Below are positions 8,197-15,285 of a stretch of DNA of 64,000 nt, one piece after another. The stretch comes from Bifidobacterium choloepi (GTDB taxonomy: Bacteria > Actinomycetota > Actinomycetes > Actinomycetales > Bifidobacteriaceae), in NCBI RefSeq assembly GCF_010667615.1, contig NZ_VYSG01000004.1:62001-126000 (forward strand), in the 5' to 3' direction. Each line of letters starts with the position of its first letter. The stretch's first letter is position 1. The notes under the pieces were generated by a model. It had not been told where the DNA came from. It searched no databases and saw only the letters and a program-made list of their open reading frames with translations. Made by a program: the position numbers and the translations under genes.

Positions 8197-8237
8197 GATG
8201 CCACAAACCCGAGCTGCCAGCTCGGGTTTGCTACATC
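8197..8237. repeat. TGTCAC-family hairpin (GATGCCAC variant)
   Basis: GATGCCACAAACCCGAGC pairs with GCTCGGGTTTGCTACATC. It lies downstream of the GH42 gene and may terminate transcription. Confidence 0.7.
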
Positions 8238-8256
8238 CGTGAGATCCGGGAGAGAA

Positions 8257-8406
8257 GCTCTCTGGAAGGGAGCTGTCGGCGAAGCCGACTGAGGGTCGAC
8301 CGCACGACCGCCGAAGGCGGAGTGCGCGCCGGAACGCGAGGTTGCGTTCCGTAGGTCGATCCCTCGCTTCGCGGCCATGCCGCTCGGCGATCCCCTTCCA
8401 GGGGAT
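8257..8406. repeat. Interspersed CTCCCTGGAAGGGAG element, full copy
   Basis: Ends GCTCTCTGGAAGGGAGCTG and CCCCTTCCAGGGG are inverted; the interior has TGAGGGTCGACCGC and a matching TAGGTCGATCCCTCG block, so the whole element can fold into one long imperfect hairpin. About 150 bp. It sits between the GH42 stop and the ROK promoter. Confidence 0.8.
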
Positions 8407-8429
8407 TTCCGCGTGGCATCCGGGAGAAA

Positions 8430-10526
8430 TTACTCCAGCGACGTTCTCACTTCGAACGGCGCGAAGTCGCCCACCGGCTGGTCGGTGACGTTGATGGCGA
8501 ACGTGGCCGTGCGACCGTCGGGCAGGTGGCGGCAGCTCACCTCGACGCCGTCGGGAGCCGCTTCGCCGTCGGAGGTTGCCGTGCCGGTGACGCCGGCGTC
8601 GGCCATGACCGAGTCGAGGACGGCCTGCATGCCGTCGGCGGCGAGCGCGGTGCCGACGAACGTCACGGCACCGTCGCCAACGACGTTCCTCGTGACGGCC
8701 GGCGTGCCGGCATAGAACCGGTCGCCGCCGTAGACGGCCAGCGTCGCCGCGCCTTCGGGCTCGATGATCGACGCGACGATGCCGCCGCTCGTCGCCGGCA
8801 CGTCGCCGGTCGTCGCCGCGCCGGAGGCATCGTTCGCATGGCACGATTCGCCCGGGCCGACCGGCACCACCGGGATCGCCTCGTCGGGCGCCAGCGCGTC
8901 GATTTCCTCCACCCATGCGCCGACGAGCGGACGCAGTTCGCCCGGATAGCCGCCGGGAACGATCAGGTCGTGCTCGTCGTGCAGCCCGGCCATGTAGCCG
9001 GTGACGAACCGGCCGCCGCCGCGAACATACTCGCCCAGCGCGGACGCCACTCCCGGCTTGACGACGATCATCGCCGGCGCGACAACAACCCGATATCGAG
9101 CCAGCTCGCTCGCCGGCGTCGTGCTCGGGATGAAGTCGACGGCGACGTGGCGCTCCCAGAACGGCTCGTAGAACCGGTGGACTTCGTCGGGATAGCGCAG
9201 GCCCTGCGTCGGGCCGACGCAGCCCTCGAGCGACCAGTAGCTGTCCCAGTCGAACATCATCGCGACGTCGGCATGGACGCCGGCGCTCGCGGCGCCAATG
9301 TCGGACAGCGCGGCCGCGACGGGGCTATCGGCGAGCGCCGCGCCGAGCTTCGCGACTTCGCGGTACGTCCTCGAGCGGGACGAGTCGTCATGGCCGATGA
9401 CGGCGCCGTGGAACCGCTCGCAACCGCCGCGCGACTGCCTGAGCTGGAAGAACTGCACCGTCGACGCGCCGTGGGCGACGGCCTGCCAGCTGAGCTTGGC
9501 GACCTCGCCCGGCTCCTTGACCTTGCAGTACGGGAACCAGTTCTGCTGGTTCGGCGTCTGCTCCATCAGCATGAACGGCTTGCCGCCGCCGACGCCGCGC
9601 ATCAGGTCGTGCACCATCGCCGTGAAGCTCGGCGGCGTCGTCATGCCGGGATAGTTGTCCCAGCTCACGACGTCCATTTCGCGACCCCACTGGAAATAGT
9701 CGAAATCCTTGAACGTGCCCATCAGGTTCGTCGTGATCGGCCTGGGCTGGCGGGTGGCGACATCGGAGGAAGAATCGTGCACGATTCCTCCGTCGCTGTC
9801 GACTACCGGATCGAACCGGCGGATGGCGTCGCGCTCGAGCCGGAAGCAGTCGAGGAACTGGTCGCCCTGGAAGCGGCGATAGTCCATCTGCAGGCCGGAG
9901 ATCACGCACTTGTCGGGGCCCATCGCGTCGCCGGCGAGGACCGGCGGGACGACGTCGTCCCAATCGTGCAGCGTGTGGCTCCAGAAGTTCATACACCATG
10001 CCTCGTTGAGCCGGTCGATCGTGCCGTACTTCTTGCGCAGCCACTCGCGGAACTCGACGGCGCAGCGCTCGCAGTAGCAGTAGCCGCCGCCGTTGCCGTA
10101 CTCGTTGTTGACATGCCAGGCAACGACGTGCTCGTCGCCGACGTACCGTTCGGCGACGAGCGACGCGAGCCCGGCCGCGAACCGGCGGTAGTCCGGCGAC
10201 GACGGGCAGAAGTTGTGCCGGCCGCCGAACAGCTGGCGGCGGCCGTCGATGCCGGTGCGCATGACGCCGGGATACTGCCGGGCCATCCATGCCGGGATGG
10301 CGGCGGTGCCGGTCGCCATGACGATCGAGAAGCCGTGGCGGTCGAGCAGTTCGACGATCCGGTCGAGCATCGAGAAGTCATACGTCTCCTCGTCCGGCTG
10401 CAGCAGCCCCCACGAGAACACGTTGATTGTCGCCTCGTTGACGCCGGCCTGCTCGAGCAGCTCGAGATCATGCTCCCACGTCTCCTCCGGCCACTGCTCC
10501 GGATTCCAGTCACCGCCATACAGCAT
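8430..10526 (-). CDS. GH42 beta-galactosidase
   Basis: 698-residue cytoplasmic GH42 enzyme, full length. It opens with 'MLYGGDWNPEQWPEETWEHD', the family hallmark. Catalytic acid/base Glu142 lies in 'AWHVNNEYGNGG' and the nucleophile Glu322 in 'FMLMEQTPNQQNW'. The zinc-binding Cys cluster 'CYCERC' follows the acid/base. It cleaves terminal beta-galactosyl residues; in this locus the likely substrate is the Gal-beta-1,2-Xyl side chain of xyloglucan oligosaccharides after defucosylation and deacetylation. Residues 246-256 ('GGIVHDSSSDV') are coded by a perfect 16-bp palindrome made from two inverted ACGATTC cores and look like a small insertion. It lies 9 bp downstream of the GH5 stop's gene boundary (gap 10527-10541) with its own AAGGAAG site. 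Confidence 0.93.
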   Translation of the reverse strand: MLYGGDWNPEQWPEETWEHDLELLEQAGVNEATINVFSWGLLQPDEETYDFSMLDRIVELLDRHGFSIVMATGTAAIPAWMARQYPGVMRTGIDGRRQLFGGRHNFCPSSPDYRRFAAGLASLVAERYVGDEHVVAWHVNNEYGNGGGYCYCERCAVEFREWLRKKYGTIDRLNEAWCMNFWSHTLHDWDDVVPPVLAGDAMGPDKCVISGLQMDYRRFQGDQFLDCFRLERDAIRRFDPVVDSDGGIVHDSSSDVATRQPRPITTNLMGTFKDFDYFQWGREMDVVSWDNYPGMTTPPSFTAMVHDLMRGVGGGKPFMLMEQTPNQQNWFPYCKVKEPGEVAKLSWQAVAHGASTVQFFQLRQSRGGCERFHGAVIGHDDSSRSRTYREVAKLGAALADSPVAAALSDIGAASAGVHADVAMMFDWDSYWSLEGCVGPTQGLRYPDEVHRFYEPFWERHVAVDFIPSTTPASELARYRVVVAPAMIVVKPGVASALGEYVRGGGRFVTGYMAGLHDEHDLIVPGGYPGELRPLVGAWVEEIDALAPDEAIPVVPVGPGESCHANDASGAATTGDVPATSGGIVASIIEPEGAATLAVYGGDRFYAGTPAVTRNVVGDGAVTFVGTALAADGMQAVLDSVMADAGVTGTATSDGEAAPDGVEVSCRHLPDGRTATFAINVTDQPVGDFAPFEVRTSLE
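9772..9787. repeat. Inverted pair of the iterated motif inside the GH42 gene
   Basis: GAATCGTGCACGATTC is a perfect 16-bp palindrome formed by head-to-head ACGATTC cores. It encodes part of a Asp/Ser-rich patch in the enzyme. Confidence 0.85.
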
Positions 10527-10541
10527 GGTGTTGCTTCCTTT

Positions 10542-12536
10542 CTATTCTTCGTGCACCAGCGTCACGTTGCCGCCGCTGATGGTGATGGTCATGTCCATCG
10601 TGTCCTGATAGCTGTCGGCGGCGTCGACGACCTGGCACAGCACCTTGAACGAGTAGGTGCCGTCGCCGAGGCTGCCGAGGAACGACGGCGTCAGCGTGAT
10701 CGTGCCGGTCAGCCGGTCGGCCGAGTCGTACCGGACGGCGAACGATTCGCCGTTCTGCAGCCACGGCCACCAGCCCGAATTCGGTCCGACAGTGTTTCCC
10801 GAGGAGTCCGTCGCCTGCACGCTCTTGACTTCGTTGCCGCTGAACATCACCGGGATCTCGATGCCGCCGCCGGTCGTGCCGCTCACGCCGCGCCACGACT
10901 CGGCATACGCCCAGTCCCAGCGCACGAGGTACTGGTGCCAGTCGGCGCCGTCACTGAACTGGAACGTCAGGTCGGCCAGCCGTCCGGCCTCTCCCTTCGC
11001 GTCGTACAGTCCGGCGACGTACGACTTGGCGAGCGTCACGGTGGACGACGCGGCATCGTACGAGTACTCCTTGCCTTCCGTCAGCCCGGCGATGCCGGCG
11101 AATTCGTTGCCGTTGAGCGTCAGCGGGATCGCGACGTCGGCGGTCGGCCCGGCATGCCAGTAGACGGTGTCGAGGCCCGTCGCGGTCGAAGAGCGCCCGG
11201 TAATCGAGGCTTCCAGCACCGCGCCGACGAGCGGATTGTTCCACGTGAACGACGTGCGGTCGATGCCGGAGCCGTTGTCCCAGAACACGTACGAGTAGCC
11301 GCGCTCCCGCATCATGGCGCCGGCGTATTCGTAGTACTTCATCTCCTCGCCGGCCTGCAGCGCGCCGGCGCAATCGTCGGCGTCGAGCGCGTCGTAGGCG
11401 GAGGAATCGTACGCGAGCAGGCCGTACTCGCCGACGACGACGCCAATTCCATTGGCCGTGAAGTAGCGGTCCATACGCTCGCAGAACTCGTCGATGCGCG
11501 TGCGCGGCGTGGCGCCGTCATGCTCGCCGTTCGCCGTGCCGTCGGCGCTGTCGAACAGCACCTCGTCGAACCCGGTGCGCCCGAGGTTCGCACTGTACAC
11601 CCAGTCGCCGTAGTAGTGCGTCGACGCGAGGATATTGTTGTCGCCGGCGAGCGCGCCGTCGCCGGTCAGCAGGTCGCGCAGGCCCTCGAGCTTCCACGCC
11701 GTCTCGGTGTCGGCGTCGAGCGTCTGCAGGATGATCTTCCGCGTCTCGTTGCCGGCCGTGCCCCGGATGATGTTCACCGCGGCGACGTTGAGTTCGTCCA
11801 GCCACGCCTGCTTGTCGGCGTCGCTGCCGCCGTCGAACTGCGGCTCGTTGATTGTCTCGAAGCTCACCCGCTCCGGCTCGTCGGCGAACGTCGCCGCGAG
11901 CTGCGTCCAGTAATCGCCGAATCGGCGGTACGATTCGTCCGTCACGTCGCCGTTCCACGCGTTGAGCCAGGCCTTCGAGTCGTGATGGAGGTTGACGATG
12001 ACGTACAGGCCCTCGTCGACGCACCAGTCGACGACTTCCCTGTAGCGCGCCAGCCAGTCGGCCTCGATAACATGTTTCACGTCGTCATCGCCGGCATTCT
12101 CGTTCACGGTCTCGCGATTGGCCACCGTGAACGGCACGCGGATCGTCGTGTATCCCTTCTCGGCCACGGCGCGAATGAGCTCCCGCGTCACTTTCGGATT
12201 GCTCCACGATTCCTCGTACAGGTCGGCATTGCCGTCGGTGAAGTAGGCATCGAGCGAATTGCCGAGATTCCAGCCCGCGCCCATGGCCTTCGCGTATTCG
12301 ACCGAGTCCGTGGGCGTGCTCTCGTCGGACGAATCGTCGCCGTCCTTGTCGACGTCGTCGATCTCCTCCCCGACCGCGACGTCGTCCACCGCCGCTTCCG
12401 ACGCGTCCGTCGTGCCGCAGCCCGTCAGCGCGCTCATGGCCAGGCAAATCATGACCGCCCCCACGGCCATCGCTATCCGTCGTCCAACCCGAAGTTTCCG
12501 TTCCTGCACGTCATTGTGTGGAAAGTTGTCGTTCAT
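10542..12536 (-). CDS. Lipoprotein GH5 endo-beta-glucanase (subfamily 4 type) with CBM_X2 and CBM46-like domains
   Basis: 664 residues. A basic N-terminus and membrane segment end in the lipobox 'MSALTGC', so the mature protein is anchored outside the membrane; an Asp/Ser-rich linker follows. The GH5 barrel begins 'YAKAMGAGWNLGNSLDAYF', has 'IVNLHHDSKAWLN', the acid/base Glu231 in 'SFETINEPQF' and the nucleophile Glu370 in 'VVVGEYGLLAY'. Next is an Ig-like CBM_X2 module ('IPLTLNGNEFAGIAGLTEGKEY') and a C-terminal domain with many Trp ('HQYLVRWDWAYAESWRG') resembling CBM46. This order is known from GH5_4 endoglucanases active on beta-1,3-1,4-glucan and xyloglucan. With GH31, GH3, GH42 and GH29 beside it, endo-xyloglucanase activity is my inference. 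ATG 12536 has GGAAGAGA at good spacing; a GTG lies at 12542. Confidence 0.88.
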   Translation of the reverse strand: MNDNFPHNDVQERKLRVGRRIAMAVGAVMICLAMSALTGCGTTDASEAAVDDVAVGEEIDDVDKDGDDSSDESTPTDSVEYAKAMGAGWNLGNSLDAYFTDGNADLYEESWSNPKVTRELIRAVAEKGYTTIRVPFTVANRETVNENAGDDDVKHVIEADWLARYREVVDWCVDEGLYVIVNLHHDSKAWLNAWNGDVTDESYRRFGDYWTQLAATFADEPERVSFETINEPQFDGGSDADKQAWLDELNVAAVNIIRGTAGNETRKIILQTLDADTETAWKLEGLRDLLTGDGALAGDNNILASTHYYGDWVYSANLGRTGFDEVLFDSADGTANGEHDGATPRTRIDEFCERMDRYFTANGIGVVVGEYGLLAYDSSAYDALDADDCAGALQAGEEMKYYEYAGAMMRERGYSYVFWDNGSGIDRTSFTWNNPLVGAVLEASITGRSSTATGLDTVYWHAGPTADVAIPLTLNGNEFAGIAGLTEGKEYSYDAASSTVTLAKSYVAGLYDAKGEAGRLADLTFQFSDGADWHQYLVRWDWAYAESWRGVSGTTGGGIEIPVMFSGNEVKSVQATDSSGNTVGPNSGWWPWLQNGESFAVRYDSADRLTGTITLTPSFLGSLGDGTYSFKVLCQVVDAADSYQDTMDMTITISGGNVTLVHEE

Positions 12537-12542
12537 GGTCAC

Positions 12543-12944
12543 TCTCTTCCTTGAGGGTTACTGAATGGACATCCCTCCATCATTCCAGATTGCGCCTTCC
12601 CGCTTGCCACAATCCTGTGATCCGGTCACCATATGTCAGAAATAGTTGACGGGTGGGAGAGAGAAGGGGGAAGTCGTGCCCGGGACACTCGAGGCCGTTC
12701 GGCCAAGCTGACGCCCGGTCACGACTTCCCCCTTCCCTCTCAGGTTTCGTAGTTCTCTTGCGTTTGCTGGTGACATTACAAGAAAAAGAATCATCCGAAA
12801 ACGCAAGAAAATTACGAGAACTGGAGGGGGAAGGGGACGTCGTACTCGGGCGTAGGCTTGGCCGAACGGCCTCGAGTGTCCCGAGTACGACGTCCCCTTC
12901 CCCCTCCCCAACCGCCGAACAGTTTCCCATCCGGCAGGCAGAAC
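12543..12944. other. Intergenic region with nested palindromes between GH31 and GH5
   Basis: About 400 bp without a gene. Positions 12658-12908 hold two large hairpins described separately. The remaining 12543-12650 segment should contain the GH5 promoter or leader; a weak TGTCAC-type half hairpin is near 12605-12640. Confidence 0.7.
12658..12908. repeat. Double hairpin with mutually complementary loops
   Basis: Hairpin A (12660-12741): arms GAGAAGGGGGAAGTCGTG and CACGACTTCCCCCTTC. Hairpin B (12823-12908): arms of 28 bp, perfectly inverted, spanning 12823-12850 and 12881-12908. The A loop at 12681-12708 and the B loop at 12856-12883 are a perfect 28-base inverted repeat of each other. Between them, 12750-12825 has a third weak inverted pair around CTCTTGCGTTT and AAACGCAAGA. 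It lies right after the GH31 stop and before the GH5 gene on the minus strand. Confidence 0.9.
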
Positions 12945-14990
12945 TCACTTCACGTTGAGCGGATCGGTTCCCGGACGGACCAGGACGGGCAGCGCGTGGT
13001 AGTCGTACTGCTCGGTGTACCAGTGGCCGGGCTCGTATTCGGTGCCGGTGATCAGGTTGCGCCACGTGGAGGTCGGCGCGGCCGGGTCGGCCGGAACGTA
13101 GAAGCGGGCGACGCCGTCCTCGCGGAAGATCGGCGCGACGAGGATGTCGGAGCCGAGCATGTACTGCGTGTCCAGGTCCTCGCAGGTCGGATCGTCCTGG
13201 AACTCGAGCACCATCGAGCGCATCATCGGCAGGCCGGTCTCGTGCGTCTCGACGGCCATCGACTTGAGGTACGGGACCAGCTTCGCCTTCAGCTCGACGA
13301 ACTCGCGGCAGACGTCGACGGCCTCGTCGCCGTACAGCCACGGCACCTTGTAGGCCGTGGAGCCGTGGTAGCGGGAGTGCGAGGAGAGCAGGCCGAACTG
13401 CGTCCAGCGCTTGTACAGGTCCGGGGTGGCCTCGTCCTCGAAGCCGGCGATGTCGTGGCTCCAGTAGCCGAAGCCGGACATGCCGAACGACAGGCCGGCG
13501 CGCAGCGACTCCGCCATCGACGGATAGTTGCTCGAGCAGTCGCCGCCCCAGTGCACCGGGTACTGCTGGCCGCCGACGGTCGCCGAACGGGCGAACAGGA
13601 TCGCCTCGTCCTCGCCCTTCGTCTCGACGAGCACGTCGTAGACGGCCTTGTTGTACAGCAGCGTGTAGTAGTTGTGCATCAGCTCGGGATCGGAGCCGTC
13701 GTAGTAGACGACGTCCTCGGTCGGGATGCGCTCGCCGAAGTCGGTCTTGAAGCAGTCGACGCCCATCGCCACGAGCTTCTTCAGGTAGCCCTGGTACCAC
13801 TTGACGGCGTCGGGGTTGGTGAAGTCGACGATCGCCATGCCGGCCTGCCACTTGTCCCACTGCCACACCGAGCCGTCGGTGCGCTTGATGAAGTAGCCGT
13901 TCTTCGCGCCTTCCTCGAACAGCGGCGACTTCTGACCGACATACGAGTTGATCCACACGCAGTTCTTCAGTCCGCGGTCATGCAGCTTCTTCAGCAGGCC
14001 TTCGGGGTCGGGGAACTTGTTCTCGTCCCACGCGAAGTTGCACCACTCGAGTTCCTTCATCCAGCGGCAGTCGAAGTGGAAGACCGACAGCGGAATGTTG
14101 CGCTCGGCCATGCCGTCGACGAAGTCGAGGACGGTCTGCTCGTCATAGTCGGTCGTGAACGACGTCGACAGCCACAGGCCGTAGCTCCAGTCCGGCACGA
14201 GCGGCGCGCGGCCGGTCAGCGCCGTGTAGGTGCCGAGGATCTCCTTCATCGAGCCGCCGCCGATGACGGAGTACGTCATCTCCTCGCCGGCGACCGAGAA
14301 CTGCACGCGGCTGACCTTCTCGGAGCCGATCTCGAACTCGACCTTCGCCGGGGTGTCGACGAACAGGCCGTAGTTGCGGTTCGACATGTAGAACGGCACG
14401 TTCTTGTACGCCTGCTCGGTGCCGGTGCCGCCGTCCTCGTTGTAGATTTCGACGGACTGGCCGTTCTTCACGAAGTTCGTGAACCGCTCGCCCAGGCCGT
14501 AGATCTTCTCGCCGACGCCGAGGTCGAGCTGTTCGGTGACATGCAGCCTGCCGGACGGATCGTTCACCAGTCCCTTCGCCCGCCAGCCGGAGTGGGCGAT
14601 CTCGGTGCCGTCGAAGAAATACTTGAAGTCGATCGTCTCGTCCTTCGCGATTTCCAGCGTCGTCTTGCCGCTCGTGAACGTCCACTTCTCGTCGTCCTCG
14701 GCGATCTCGACGGCCGGGTTCGTCTCGTTGAGCTGGAACTTCGGGCAGTGCGAACGATCCTTCCGGAAGTTGATGAGTCGCGTCGTGATGACGTTCTCGC
14801 GCGGCGACGTCACCTCGATCGTCAGGATGCCACCGTCAAGCGTCATGCCGGCGTTGTAGATCGGCGAGCCGAACGGGCAGTACAGCGTCAGCTTGCCGCC
14901 GTCGCGGTCGATGTCGGCGTCATAGATGTTCGCCGCGTACTTCACCGAGTAGCCGTCGCGGACAAGCCACCCGCCGTTGAGAAACTTCAT
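12945..14990 (-). CDS. yicI: GH31 alpha-xylosidase (YicI-like)
   Basis: 681 residues, cytoplasmic. The sequence follows E. coli YicI closely: N-terminal beta-sandwich from 'MKFLNGGWLVRDGYSVKYA', then the catalytic barrel with nucleophile Asp417 in 'DCFKTDFGERIP' and acid/base Asp484 in 'PVHWGGDCSSNY'; these numbers almost coincide with YicI (416, 482). Other marks are 'HFDCRWMKELEWCNFAWDE' and 'GYWSHDIAGFED'. YicI-type enzymes release alpha-1,6-xylose from the non-reducing end of xyloglucan oligosaccharides (isoprimeverose, XXXG), which is the key activity of the proposed pathway. I start at ATG 14990 because AAAGGAG lies just upstream; an upstream ATG at 15113 has no such site. Confidence 0.93.
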   Translation of the reverse strand: MKFLNGGWLVRDGYSVKYAANIYDADIDRDGGKLTLYCPFGSPIYNAGMTLDGGILTIEVTSPRENVITTRLINFRKDRSHCPKFQLNETNPAVEIAEDDEKWTFTSGKTTLEIAKDETIDFKYFFDGTEIAHSGWRAKGLVNDPSGRLHVTEQLDLGVGEKIYGLGERFTNFVKNGQSVEIYNEDGGTGTEQAYKNVPFYMSNRNYGLFVDTPAKVEFEIGSEKVSRVQFSVAGEEMTYSVIGGGSMKEILGTYTALTGRAPLVPDWSYGLWLSTSFTTDYDEQTVLDFVDGMAERNIPLSVFHFDCRWMKELEWCNFAWDENKFPDPEGLLKKLHDRGLKNCVWINSYVGQKSPLFEEGAKNGYFIKRTDGSVWQWDKWQAGMAIVDFTNPDAVKWYQGYLKKLVAMGVDCFKTDFGERIPTEDVVYYDGSDPELMHNYYTLLYNKAVYDVLVETKGEDEAILFARSATVGGQQYPVHWGGDCSSNYPSMAESLRAGLSFGMSGFGYWSHDIAGFEDEATPDLYKRWTQFGLLSSHSRYHGSTAYKVPWLYGDEAVDVCREFVELKAKLVPYLKSMAVETHETGLPMMRSMVLEFQDDPTCEDLDTQYMLGSDILVAPIFREDGVARFYVPADPAAPTSTWRNLITGTEYEPGHWYTEQYDYHALPVLVRPGTDPLNVK

Positions 14991-15285
14991 GAGATGCTCC
15001 TTTGCATGTCCTGGAATTGGACCTTTGTTCCAACAATTGTCATTATTTCGAACGATTCGCCCCTCTTCGAGCCCTTTCGAAGAATTTCGAACCCTTCGAT
15101 TCCGTTTCGACACTTCTACAAAGCTCCCTGGAAGGGAGCTGCCGAGCGAAGCGAGGCTGAGGGTCGACCGCAGGACGCCGAAGGCGGCCGCGCGCCGGAA
15201 TGCAGGGATACGCTCCGCAAGTCGACCCCTCGCTTCGCGCTATCGCGCTCAGCGATCCCCTTCCAGGGGATTTATTGGGTGTTGC
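14991..15285. other. Leader and repeat region between GH3 and GH31
   Basis: Contains the ribosome site of GH31, a cluster of TTTCGA/TTCGAA words between 15045 and 15115 that could be operator half-sites, and a full interspersed repeat element (15123-15271) that abuts the GH3 stop. No gene seen. Confidence 0.6.
15123..15271. repeat. Interspersed CTCCCTGGAAGGGAG element, full copy
   Basis: Starts GCTCCCTGGAAGGGAGCTG and ends CCCCTTCCAGGGG, inverted. Interior blocks GAGCGAAGCGAGGCTGAGGG and CAAGTCGACCCCTCGCTTCG pair with each other. It lies 15 bp after the GH3 stop codon. Confidence 0.85.

Larger units (their letters stand above)
8033..8429. other. Intergenic region: promoter and repeats between GH42 and ROK genes
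   Basis: Contains the AT-rich promoter/operator, a TGTCAC-family hairpin copy (8197-8237) and a full copy of the CTCCCTGGAAGGGAG element (8257-8406). No gene is supported. Confidence 0.7.

Noticed and set aside
9772-9787. The palindrome as an operator or restriction site.
   Set aside because: It lies deep within a gene and is explained better as an inverted pair of the window-wide motif.
8526-12554. A 1,342-codon open frame on the plus strand.
   Set aside because: It runs antisense to GH42 and GH5, which have clear catalytic motifs, and is an effect of high GC content.
12658-12908. A composite insertion sequence with inverted ends.
   Set aside because: There is no transposase frame between the arms and each arm is itself a hairpin.
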